Source of the DNA: Pogostemon cablin
Taxonomy: Eukaryota; Streptophyta; Magnoliopsida; Lamiales; Lamiaceae
Length of the DNA stretch: 64,000 nucleotides
NCBI GenBank assembly: GCA_023678885.1
Contig: CM042985.1
Location: forward strand, 30,948,465-31,012,464
Reading direction: 5' to 3'
Shown: positions 45,879 to 56,867 of the stretch, piece by piece
How the letters are laid out: each line of letters starts with the position of its first letter
How positions within the stretch are numbered: position 1 is the stretch's first letter
Position numbers and translations under genes: made by a program
The notes under the pieces: generated by a model
What the model was told of the DNA's origin: nothing
The model's database searches: none
The model's input: only the letters and a program-made list of their open reading frames with translations

Positions 45879-45988
45879 GACTCCGTCCCACCAAACCGTT
45901 CACCTTTCCTTTGTAATTACCAGACCGTTCACCTTTCCTTTGTAATTTACAAAGGAAAGGTGAACGGTTTGGTGGGACGGAGGGAGTA
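45879..45988. mobile_element. 110-bp foldback MITE with Stowaway-like ends
   Basis: Nearly the whole element is one hairpin: GACTCCGTCCCACCAAACCG at the left and its complement ending GACGGAGGGAGTA at the right. CCGTTCACCTTTCCTTTG is present twice in the left arm and once in the right. Confidence 0.9.
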
Positions 45989-46849
45989 TATCTTTTCTGA
46001 TGTCGAGGATATATTGAGAAATATCGAGAAATATCGGTAAAAATATCGATATCAGTTTGCCATAGTTTAAATTTTTTTAAATGTCAAGATATATCGAGGA
46101 AATATCGCTAAAATATCGAGGATATATCGAAAATATCAAAAAATTATCCATTATTTTATGAAATTTTTTATGATTTTTTATATTACTTTTACCAACTAAA
46201 TACAATTTTTTTTAATTAATTTGATCAAGTTTTAAAAAAATAGAGCAATATTTGCATGAAATTAATAAGATTGTTTTATTTTTTAATTAAGTATTATTTA
46301 TTACCACTCTTCATTAAAATTATTACTACTAAGTACATGAGGAGTTTCCTTTCATGTAAACAGAGGGTGATAGTATACTCTAATTATAAATATAATTATT
46401 CTGGTACATTTGATCGAATCGAGACAAAAGGAGTATTTTATTGGTACATAACAATACTATTGACGTATTCAGAACTTTGTTTGGAATTTCTCTAATTCAA
46501 TGAGCTGATACCAATATTTTTTAGGTCAAGATGGCATCACATGTTTTACATTTGAGCATCATAAATTATCATTTTACTATTAGTTATTAAGTATTGTATG
46601 ACTTTAAACTCTTTAAATATGTTATAATTGATTTGTTTATCATATATTGTGAATTTTATTGAAATTTTAAATTGTATTTATATATTAAAATTAGTTGAAA
46701 TATATTGCGAAGTTAAATAATTAATTTTTCTTTTTTTCAAGTTTTCGTGATTTTTTTTAATTTTTACGGATATCGATATTCGATATTTCTATCGATATAT
46801 CCGTAAATTTGAGATACCAATATTTCTACTGATATCAATATTTTAAACC

Positions 46850-47400
46850 TTGACCCCACCCCACCCACCCCAAGAAAAATAATACCACCCAACCCTAACC
46901 TCCTTACCCAACCACCCATCCACCACCACCCCACCCCCCACCCCAATTTTTTTTAATTTTTTAGACTTTAATATTTAAATAATAAAAATAAAAATAATAC
47001 CACCTACTCCCACCCCACCCCGACAATTTTTATTTTTTAATTTAAATTTTAATATTTAAATAATAAAATATTATTACCCAACTCTATCCCACCTACCCTC
47101 CTATCCCCACCCCACCCACCACTCCCCCAATTTTTTTTAATTTTATATTTTAATATTTAAATAATAAAAAAATTTAGGGGTGGGTATGGTAGGATTACGT
47201 AATAATATTTTTATTATTTAAAAGTTAAAATTTAAAATAAAAAAAATTGGTGGGTTAGGTCTCGGTAAGGTTGGGTGATAATATTTTTATTATTTAAATA
47301 TTAAATTCTAAAATTTAAAAAAAATGGAAGGTGGAGAGGTGGGTAAGTGATAGTGTTTTGGGTGATAATATTTTTATTATTTAAATATTAAAATTTAACC
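46850..47400. repeat. Alternating C-rich and AT-rich array that inverts near 47172
   Basis: Units of 40-60 bp CCCACC-rich sequence alternate with AATTTTTTTTAATTTT/TTTAATATTTAAATAATAAA. Three to four such units run on one strand to about 47170; the complement (GGGTGGG..., TTATTATTTAAATATTAAA) follows to about 47400. A further unit lies at 45660-45795. Confidence 0.75.
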
Positions 47401-47712
47401 CGTGGCCAGCCCCACCATAGGTGGATACGGGGTAAAAGTGTGGGCTAACCCGCGGCCCGCCCTACTAGTAGCCCACTCCACTAGTAACCTGCCTCATCCA
47501 GTGGCCCACCTCACTTGAACCCATTAAAAGATGGGTTGTGGGTTAAACCGCTGCACCAACCCATTCTAACATCTCTAATTACATTACCTCCCATATTAAA
47601 TACGGACACAAACCCTGTAAAATCCCATTTTAATTCTCGCACAGCCCATATTATTTTTATAATTTACGCATTAATTACTTCAACATTAATTATATACCAT
47701 CATTAATTTGTT

Positions 47713-47828
47713 CCCTCCGTCCTAGAGTAATGATATTTTAATGTATAGTGATAATATTTTAATGTACAGTTGTATTAATATTGTATGTGGCCCCGTATTT
47801 TGTGTTGATTTCATTTACTAAGAAGGAA
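47713..47828 (+). mobile_element. Stowaway-like MITE end, truncated
   Basis: TCCCTCCGTCCTAGAGTAATG starts a Stowaway-like left arm. It is interrupted on the right by the CACTA MITE, and the sequence resumes at 48212. Confidence 0.5.
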
Positions 47829-47831
47829 TAT

Positions 47832-48211
47832 CACTACAAAAAAATATTTTTTAGCAACTGAATTTAACAACGGAATTCAATCCGTTGGTAATTAGCAATG
47901 GATTAACAACAAAAAATGATATTTTTGTTTTAGCAACGGAATGCCAACGAAATTATTCTCTATTTTAGCAACGGAATTCAATCCGTCGCTAATTACCAAC
48001 GAATAGCAAGGAAATCCTTATATAAATTACCAACGGAATTATTAGCAACGAAATTGATTTTTCGTTGTTAAAAATTTACCAACCACCACTTTACCAACGG
48101 AATTTTACCAACGAATTCCGTTGCTAATCCGTTGGTAAGCCAATTTAACAATGAAATTAAGGCTTTTAGTAACGGAATATTCAGTTGCTAAAAATAATTT
48201 TTTTTGTAGTG
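47832..48211. mobile_element. CACTA-type MITE, complete, TAT target duplication
   Basis: 380 bp from CACTACAAAAAAATATTTT to its near complement ending TTTTTTTTGTAGTG, flanked by TAT on both sides (47829-47831, 48212-48214). The inside is packed with forward and inverted copies of AACGGAATT and CCGTTG(C/G)TAA, like subterminal transposase-binding repeats of CACTA elements. No coding capacity. Confidence 0.9.
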
Positions 48212-48258
48212 TATGTAATTATTGAGGTGGATCCCAAAATGAAAAATGTAAAGTTAGT

Positions 48259-48450
48259 AATCTCTCCGTCCGTTCCAAAGAGGGTCATTATTTTTTTGCA
48301 TACATGAGATCCACACACACCCATTAACACAACTAAAATATGGGTCCACCCTTCCACTAATACAACTACCCATTACACATTAAATAACAATACTCTTTAA
48401 TCAACGTGCACAAAAGCAAAATGCCCTCTTTTGGCGCGGACTGAGAATAT
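48259..48450 (+). mobile_element. Stowaway-type MITE (copy G)
   Basis: TCTCTCCGTCCGTTCCAAAG to GGCGCGGACTGAGAATAT with the family internal blocks CACTAATACAACTACCC and CTTTAATCAACGTGC. Confidence 0.75.
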
Positions 48451-49840
48451 ATTTTTTGTGGAATCTCACTTACCAAAGAAAGATATGTAATTATTGAATT
48501 GAGATCCTGAAAATGTAAAGTTAATATATTTTGTGTGGATCTCAGTTATCAAATAGGTATATATAGAAATGCGTACAAACTGTTATTGTAGGATTTTACC
48601 TGCTCTTTTGCTAGAGCTTAGGGAATCCCTTGTAACACATTCCTAGTCATAAGTGTATTTTTGTTTGGAGAAGAATATTTTATTTGACTTTATAACTTTA
48701 CCACCCACCTCTTTACGGATTCATTTGAGGGATTACATAATTAATAAAAAGTGAAAATGATGATACGAACTAATTATCAAAACGTAAAATAATATCATGT
48801 ATGACAATCTCAAACGTCCCTTAAAAAAATACATATATAACACGATAAGTTTCTTTATTATTTATTTATAAAAAAATCAAAATACTAAAAAAACACGATA
48901 AGTTTCTTTATTATTTATTTATAAAAAAATCAAAATACTAAAAAAAAATAAAACACAGATAACTTCCTTTAATATTTATTTATATAGAAAAAATCAAAAC
49001 ACCTCTTCTCATTTAATAATCAATAATCAATTCTTGCTCAATTATTATAAATATGCGATAGATTCATCAAATTTTTATATTTTTATTATTACTATTTTTA
49101 TTGGCTTATATATTTTTTTATTTTTTATTTTTGGCATGCCCCTATTAAAGTGAGATTTTTATTTTTATTATTATTATTATTATTTTTGGCTTATATTTTT
49201 TTTATTTCTTTTTTTTTGGCATGCCCCTATTAAAGTGAGATGAGATTAGAGGGATCGCTTATTATATATGTCGCGCCAACACTGTTGGCGACTTTACTTG
49301 AGCCACAGCCATGAAAGTATAAATTATTAAATTAAAATAAAAACTATTATATTTTATAAAATTAAGCCAATTTATGGACTTCCGGTGGAGGGATTACTGT
49401 CCTCATGTAGTTTTAATTCAAGTAATTGGTCTTCCTAGATTAGCTATTAGATGTATTTAGTACTATGTTCTTGCTTTGTCACTTGAACATTTTCATGACA
49501 TACATACATATATATATATACCATACAGGCAGCGAACATCCACGGGACAGGATCAGGAGATTTGCAAATATTGGTTGCAGGATTTCGTCGTTTGGAGACG
49601 CGGTCAAAACCGAGGTTATTTCGATCAATCATTCATATCAATTTCACTGAGAAAAGTAAAAAATCAGCTACAAGGGAGTTTTTGCGTAACGAGTAGTCCA
49701 GATATACGGTGTCTGCTAACCTTCCAGTTATAGGCATACCTATTGCCTGATAGTCGGTAAGGGAAAGACCCCATCCGACACGCTGACGACCGACCGATCG
49801 ACAAGATTAAGTGAATACCTAAAATTGAGGTCATTTTTTT
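48451..49840. repeat. AT-rich spacer with short tandem duplications
   Basis: CACGATAAGTTTCTTTATTA with the following ~30 bp is repeated at about 48841 and 48893. GGCATGCCCCTATTAAAGTG is repeated at 49133 and 49219. GCCAACACTGTTGGC (49276-49290) is an inverted repeat. No gene is supported. Confidence 0.6.
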
Positions 49841-49846
49841 TATCTT

Positions 49847-49847
<1 letters not shown>

Positions 49848-49896
<49 letters not shown>
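49848..49896. repeat. (AT)n microsatellite
   Basis: About 24 uninterrupted AT dinucleotides. Confidence 0.95.
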
Positions 49897-49900
<4 letters not shown>

Positions 49901-50149
49901 CCCTTATTAGATGACTGTAAAAATCCATAGTCTCTATCGTCGGTTAGAAGTTTCGGTTCCATACTGTTTATGGGAATTTTTTATGTGGTAACAAATCCAA
50001 AAAATGTGATATTCTTTTTACATTTGTATTTAGTTTTCCATCTTTGTTATACCTTTTTTTAAGGGGTTTTATTTGATGCTAAACATGATAAGGAAGATGT
50101 AGGAAAAAACGAATCTCACTTTTTATTATCGAAATCATCCGGAGGCCTT

Positions 50150-50868
50150 GTATGATGAGGCCCCGGACTCGCCCCGTATATAATATATTAAAAATTAATA
50201 TATATTTTATACAATAATAATTAGTATATTTTATTTTAATATATGTATATATATATTATACAATTATTTTATATTTTATACATAAAAATTATTTATAACT
50301 ATATGATATATATATAATTTATTAAATTATAATTATATTTAATATTCTTATGATTATTTATTTAAATATATGAATAATTTTTGTATGATTTAAATTTTTG
50401 AGGATTAATATATAAAATTAAAAAAAAATGGGGCGGGTCCGCCCCCGTATGAGTCTGGGCACGGGTCCTATTTATAGGACACGTACGGGTCCGGGACGGG
50501 TACTTCACAAACGGGCCGGGTCCGGGTAGCGCACTACCCGGCCCAGACCCGGCCCGTTGACACCCCTAATGGTGATCAGAATAACGAATGATAAGGTGCA
50601 ACAACTATGAACTCTTGTAAACTAACTATTTAATTAGTAATTATATTTAAGATGGTAAGTTACAAGCATTCACGTATAAAAAACGAAGTTTAAAAAAAGA
50701 AAAAAGAGGGCGGGGTGGGTCTAACCCGCCCCGTACGAGTCTAGGTCCCTATACTGAGACCCATACGGGTCATGGGGGCAGGTTAGGGCCAGGTAATTTG
50801 GAAACGGGCTGGGTCCGAGTAGTTAACTACCCGGCCCGACCTGGCCCATTGACATCCCTAATTACCGC
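50150..50868 (-). mobile_element. Two GC-rich hAT-like MITEs, nested
   Basis: CGGCCCGTTGACACCCCTAA at about 50543-50562 and GGCCCATTGACATCCCTAAT at about 50843-50862 are two terminal ends of the family seen at 28431, here inverted. The segment 50569-50866 is the reverse complement of 28436-28720 with moderate divergence. The segment ending at 50568 is a second member inserted into it. Confidence 0.65.
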
Positions 50869-51429
50869 ACGGTTTACCGACTATATGTTCTTTATATATA
50901 GTAATGATATTCTCTCTTTCTTTTGCTATCATCCCCCTCTCCTCCTCTCTAGAGTATTCTCACTAATAATACATTGCCATATGTTCTATTTTAAAATCCC
51001 CTCCTAAAAAACTTAATGCTTTTTGTAACTCCTTTTTATGATTGGTTGATGAAGAATCTTTTACTCTTATAGGTTGGTGAGCATCCATAATCATCCGAGA
51101 ATTCCCTCAATGCCTGCTTGCTTTATGCCTTAGACTATATATATATATTGCCTTGTGACTCCTGGGCTGGGGATACATTCTCGGTTTACAGGGGAAGGAA
51201 GCCTGGGGATGTCCATTGCATTTGCATCATCCTGGTTATAGTGACTATTTATAATGAGCTTTCTATCTTTAATGCCAACTGGGCCTTTCATATTGGGCTC
51301 CATTATGTCTTTTTTGGGTCGCACATTTAATCCCATAATATTAGCCCCTCGAGCTTGAAAAATTACACGTAGTGTGATTATTCAAGGTCGAATTAATTAC
51401 TTCTTTAGGCCCAACTTACCGTTCCTCAA

Positions 51430-52380
51430 ATAGTTTGGTCTTTTTACCTGCGATATGATATACCTAAGTTTTTTAGCTATACCGTATATCATACTTAAAA
51501 TATCGATATTTAAAAAAATCATACCTTTACCTTACCGAAAGTTTCGGTATACCGAAACCTTGGTATGATAAAATGACATACCTTTTTCTTACCGATATTA
51601 TGGTACTTCTTCGTCCCACTTCAATCTTTACATATTTTTATTTTGGGCGTTCCATTTTAATCTTTATGTTTCCTTTTTTATGCAACCCACCTAAAACAAT
51701 CAATATATCACCGTTGGATCCACATCCAATACTAATACACCTACACACTTTACATTAAATATTAATATATTTTTCTATCAACTGTCTATTAAAATACTAT
51801 ACTCATTAATCAACGTGCAAAAAGAAAACGTAAGCATCAAAACGTTCAAATTTTAAAATAATAAAACATAATAAAAGTAAGAGTTTAATCATAATGAGTG
51901 ATTGGTGTACCTGATATGATTAAGTTTTAAATTAATTAATTAAAAATTAATACACACTCTTAGATTAAAATAAAAATAAAATAATTACAATTATACTCTA
52001 AATTTAAAATAATATTAATACACACTCTTAGATTAAAATAAAAATAAAATAATTACAATTATACTCTAAATTTAAAATAATACATCCTATAATGCTTACA
52101 CGTATATTCTCCAAAATTTCACTAAATTCAATGATGGATCAATAATTTTAATATATTAGAATTTTTTTAAGTATATATATCTTATAAAAATAATTTACGG
52201 TATTTCGGTATATACCAAAATACTGCAATTTTAAAAATTTTCATACCTTTACCGTATCAAAAAATTCAATACGGTATCATACTTACCAAAAATTTCGGTA
52301 TACCTAAAATTTCGGTAAGTTCGGTATTTTTCAATATGGTAAGTGCGTTATGCCGAAATTTCGGTATTTTTCCCCAACCC
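51430..52380. mobile_element. Element rich in TTTCGGTATACCGAAA palindromes (hAT-like)
   Basis: Both flanks (51430-51600 and 52190-52375) are filled with forward and inverted TTTCGGTA/TACCGAAA. The right end, reversed, begins TTAGGGTTGGGGAAAAATA, which resembles known non-autonomous hAT ends. A partial Stowaway-type MITE (51602-51850) and a 68-bp tandem duplication (51951-52086) lie inside. Confidence 0.5.
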
Positions 52381-52609
52381 TAATCTTACCCATCTTAAGT
52401 TCCCGACTTTGACATTACCCTAATTTTCTTATCAATATTCTCCAATTCCAAATCTTTCTCTTCCCCACCGTCTGAGATTCTGATTCCATCCAACTTCTTC
52501 TTCATACGGATTCGCGTCTGAGTCTTCACTTCTTAGATCCCAGGTATCATATTTCTCTATTTTATAATCATGAATCTAGACAACGAGTTTATTGCCTCTC
52601 TTTCTTCTT

Positions 52610-53484
52610 TGTTGGGCTACCCATGATAGTTGGGCTAAAAATAATTAATAAGCCCAAGATTAATTATTAATGGGGTTGGCCCAATATATTAAATGTTGGT
52701 GGAGGGCCCAAATGTTTAACCCAATTCATGGGTTAGTTGATTAAGTAGCTGCTGGTCGTGCAGTTGAGAGGAGATGCAGAAGGACAGAATAGAGGGGAGA
52801 AGCAGGGGAAGGAAAGAGGGAAGAGGGTTTCGGGAGAAAATACCCAATTTGGAGGTCCGTTTCTTCACCATTTCACTTCAAATTTCAAGGGGGAGTTCGT
52901 GGTGACGTTCTCTACACATTGATCAGAGTGGATTTCGTAGAAACATCTCCAAGGGTGCAAATGAGAATCGGGTGACACGTATTCTATTTGTGCTATTTTA
53001 TTCTCTTTTCTTCCATTGTTGTCTTGTATTCCAAGAGGGGTTCTCTTGAGGCTATTCTGGTGATTCTGTGATTGTATTCCCCTACTAGTGATAGGGATGG
53101 TATTCCCCTACTTGTGATAGGGAGTGGTATTCCCCTACTTGTGATAGGGAGATAGATTGGTATTCCTCTACCTTGTGATAGAGATGGTGTTCCCCTACTT
53201 GTGATAGGGAGATTGAACTGTGTACTTTTGTGCATTAGTGGATTGTTTCCTGGACGAGAGGTCCCGTGGTTTTTACCCTCAGGTTGAAGGGGTTTTCCAC
53301 GTTAAAATTTCTGGTGTTGATTCTGCGTACATTTCTGCATATTTAATTGATTTGTGGTTTCTGCGATATTTGAGTGGAATGATTTGTGCATTGATATAAT
53401 CTGGGATTTATTGTGTTTCCGCTGTGCCGATATATCATTGTATGTATTGTCTGTCCTAGTTGAATAGGACCCCATTCCACAACA
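52610..53484 (+). mobile_element. Left LTR of young non-autonomous LTR element (875 bp)
   Basis: TGTTGGGCTACCC ... CATTCCACAACA, preceded by target site TTCTT (52605-52609). It contains about five ~27-bp units around TTCCCCTACTTGTGATAGGG (53080-53215). It differs from the right LTR at only three positions by eye, all transitions. Confidence 0.95.
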
Positions 53485-54967
53485 GTGGTATCAGAGCCCC
53501 GGTTAGGCAGTAACCATGGAGGGTGGTGGTTATGAGAGACCTACCCATGTGAGCAGAAAAGAACAGAGGATGAAGTATCATTGGTTCAGAATGGTGCTAG
53601 AGAAGCAGCTTTTGAAGCTGGAGAAAACTCACACTGACGGGAATACCGCGGGTATGAAGACTAAAGTGGTTATCCGCGAGGAGCATGAATCGTGTGCCGG
53701 ATTGGCCGGCATGAGCTCGAGATATGTGTGATGTTGTTGTTGGGCAATTGGATCGTGCGGTTCAACGTGATCCGTTTAGGTTAACAGGCAAACAATTCAG
53801 CTGAAGCAATAATGTGTTTACCGTACTTCAGGGTTGATGTAGAGTCTGAATCACTGCAGAAGAACACCTCTTGATCTTCTGCTGTATGTCCCAAGTCAAC
53901 TCTGGTGTTGGGTGGTCAACAATCCCCAGAGTTCTCTCAATCTGCTTCTCTCTAACTCACGTCAAAAGAGGCGCAGGAAGTTAGGTTTCCAGAAGCTGAG
54001 ATGACTATATATATTGGGCTACAGCAGGGACCAGGAGGAGAAATTGGGCTGGGCCTCAATTGAACTTAATTAACCAAGCTTAGCCCAAAGCTTTTAATTA
54101 AATCCAATAATAATAATATAGTCCACTAAAATATTATTATTGCACTACCCGTCCAATCCCAAAATTATGTTCTGGGCTCCTTCTTATTATAAGCCCGATA
54201 GTCTCCCCATGTTTAAGATATACAATGTCCATTAATTAATTAAGTTACTGACAACTCAAATTAATTAATATCTCATCCAAGAGTAGTACCACTCAACCTT
54301 TTTATCATGCCGGAAATTAATCCACTTGCAAGATTTACATGATAAACCTTATGAGCTCCTCAAGGGGACATCATCAACCTATGACGGACATGGATTCCTT
54401 CTACAATCAACAGCACACCATAGATACAGCACTACTTCCCAACTCACCGAGTTTGTTGATTTAATACTTATAAATCTCACCCATTGATGAATCAAAGAAA
54501 TACATACTGTCCTACGTGTCGAGGTTATTGTATAGGGATTAAGAGCACGAACTTCCATAATAACAGAGATCAAGTTCTACTATATAGTCAGTATAAGACG
54601 AACGATCTCAAGCGGTCCTACTCAATACACACAAGTGCACTAATGTGATTCTATAGCCAAGACAAGCTAATACCAAACCACACTACAACCATACCGATAG
54701 AGAGTCCCCGTCTATCTCAGTTGTGAGCATCTGTTTATACTTTATAAGGAAACCGATAATATGATCTTCCGCGTGTTGTCGCACAACATATTATCTACAG
54801 TATAAAGTAAATGGACTATTGCATCATGCATATAAAATAAATTATAAGATGCAATCATTTGATCAATGATTCTCATTTCAAATATTGTTATAACATTGTC
54901 CATACTAAAGCTAGACTTTTAGTATACAATCCAACAGTTGTAGCCAACTATTATGGGAGGGGGAGAT
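53485..54967 (+). mobile_element. Internal region of non-autonomous LTR element
   Basis: Initiator tRNA-Met primer site TGGTATCAGAGC at 53486-53497, a 71-codon ORF (53516-53731) without recognised domains (MEGGGYERPTHVSRKEQR start, possibly a gag remnant), and polypurine tract GGGAGGGGGAGAT before 54968. No protease, reverse transcriptase or integrase. Without the nested solo LTR the internal part would be only about 280 bp. Confidence 0.85.
53738..54936 (-). mobile_element. Solo LTR of another family nested inside, GTTGT target duplication
   Basis: 1199 bp from TGTTGGGCAATTGG to ...CAATCCAACA, ends inverted (TGTTGG/CCAACA), flanked by GTTGT at 53733-53737 and 54937-54941. Minus orientation is inferred from the start TGTTGGATTGTATAC. 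No internal region of that element remains, so it is an LTR-LTR recombination product. Confidence 0.85.
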
Positions 54968-55842
54968 TGTTGGGCTACCCATGATAGTTGGGCTAAAAAT
55001 AATTAATAAGCCCAAGATTAATTATTAATGGGGTTGGCCCAATATATTAAATGTTGGTGGAGGGCCCAAATGTTTAACCCAATTCATGGGTTAGTTGATT
55101 AAGTAGCTGCTGGTCGTGCAGTTGAGAGGAGATGCAGAAGGACAGAATAGAGGGGAGAAGCAGGGGAAGGAAAGAGGGAAGAGGGTTTCGGGAGAAAATA
55201 CCCAATTTGGAGGTCCGTTTCTTCACCGTTTCACTTCAAATTTCAAGGGGGAGTTCGTGGTGACGTTCTCTACACATTGATCAGAGTGGATTTCGTAGAA
55301 ACATCTCCAAGGGTGCAAATGAGAATCGGGTGACACGTATTCTATTTGTGCTATTTTATTCTCTTTTCTTCCATTGTTGTCTTGTATTCCAAGAGGGATT
55401 CTCTTGAGGCTATTCTGGTGATTCTGTGATTGTATTCCCCTACTAGTGATAGGGATGGTATTCCCCTACTTGTGATAGGGAGTGGTATTCCCCTACTTGT
55501 GATAGGGAGATAGATTGGTATTCCTCTACCTTGTGATAGAGATGGTGTTCCCCTACTTGTGATAGGGAGATTGAACTGTGTACTTTTGTGCATTAGTGGA
55601 TTGTTTCCTGGACGAGAGGTCCCGTGGTTTTTACCCTCAGGTTGAAGGGGTTTTCCACGTTAAAATTTCTGGTGTTGATTCTGCATACATTTCTGCATAT
55701 TTAATTGATTTGTGGTTTCTGCGATATTTGAGTGGAATGATTTGTGCATTGATATAATCTGGGATTTATTGTGTTTCCGCTGTGCCGATATATCATTGTA
55801 TGTATTGTCTGTCCTAGTTGAATAGGACCCCATTCCACAACA
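54968..55842 (+). mobile_element. Right LTR of young non-autonomous LTR element (875 bp)
   Basis: Same ends as the left LTR; followed by target site TTCTT (55843-55847), identical to the left flank. The total element is 3233 bp. Confidence 0.95.
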
Positions 55843-56867
55843 TTCTTTCGATTCTCTTCCTTCGGCCGCAAATAATAATTCGAACTCTTCTGATTCACCC
55901 TGATGAAATCCCCTTTGATGTTGCCCCAAATGTGGATATGACCGTCTGTGCTGACGGATCCGACTTCGCCACAAGTCTTTGCCCTTCGGATTTATCTTTA
56001 AAGAAATTAAATGTTCTTCAGTTATATTGCTCCTCTTCTGTTACCCTTCATAAACCTGATTTTCAAGGACGCATGTGCTGCCCTCCAAATAATTGTGTTG
56101 GGGCTTATGAAGTTTTTCTAGAATGGAGTCCGTTTTCCTCTCTGGTCTCTATTATATAGTTTATTTTCTTGCTTCCCTGTAGCCGTCCTGGTCTCATTTT
56201 TGGTATTCCCGGTTCTAATAAAGGTTGGAAAAATAACTGGGGTTGGGTTTCTGGGTCTTGGGGTGGCGATACCCCTACATGTTCCGACAGCAGTTCTTCT
56301 GCTTCTTTAAAGGGGGCTATCCCTAATTATTTTTAGGATTCTCCTCCTTGTGAGTGTTATTTTTTATATCCCTATATTAATGCACTTAGCCTATCCTGAT
56401 TATTTGATCTTTCTGCCTTATTACTTTCGTTTCAGCCCCAGGTGTTCCATCTTCTCTTTCAGGTCGATTCTTCAGCATCTGAAATCAGTTTCTTCTTTCA
56501 TTTGATCTCCACGTGAAAACACTTTTGACTGAGGATAATCTCAAAGAGTTCAAGTTGTTATCTATTGATACCCCGATGTCTTCTAACATTGGCGGGTGCA
56601 TGAGATGTTATCTATTTTTTTCCCCTTTTTTAACTTTGCTCTTTTTATGATTATCTTCGCGTTTTGTCAGGTAAACATTCTCGTTTGGTACCTGCTAGTG
56701 AACGCTTAGGCTCTTCATCTGCTCCCTCTGTTCCCAAGAGGCCTATTCCCGCTTCGCCCGGGGATATTCTTCCCAGCAAGAAAGCCAGAATCAGCTCTTC
56801 TATTATTCCCAGAGATAAATTAGACCTTTCTTCTGAGCTCAATTAGACCTTTCTTCTGAGCTCAAGT

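Larger units (their letters stand above)
45490..47577 (+). mobile_element. hAT-like non-autonomous element, composite
   Basis: Left end region CTGTCAAAATGGGTTAAAG and, inverted at the right, ...AACCCATTCTAACATCTC resemble the terminal repeats of non-autonomous hAT elements. Inside lie a 110-bp foldback (45879), a stretch rich in ATATCG (45810-46130 and 46765-46850) and a C-rich/AT-rich array (46850-47400). No transposase is present. Target duplication is unclear (a shared ACATT only). Confidence 0.45.
52570..56850 (+). pseudogene. Decayed ORF with a putative gypsy-type transposon domain, split by an LTR element
   Basis: An ATG at 52570 opens a short Ser/Asn-rich frame interrupted at 52609 and resumed at 55848. 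Downstream pieces (55905-56155, 56186-56335, 56664-56846) contain FQGRMCCPPNNCVGAYEVF, LIFGIPGSNKGWKNNWGWV and ASPGDILPSKKARIS. The GSNKGWK.. pattern recalls the plant 'putative gypsy type transposon' domain found in Ty3/gypsy-related ORFs. Several stops and frame changes are present, so it is not functional. Assignment is from pattern memory. Confidence 0.5.

Noticed and set aside
49271..49293. GCCAACACTGTTGGC as a terminator or protein-binding site
   Set aside because: A single short inverted repeat in an AT-rich spacer with no gene nearby; no role can be supported.
49664..49928. ORFs with IYIYIYIY runs
   Set aside because: Translation of an (AT)n microsatellite.
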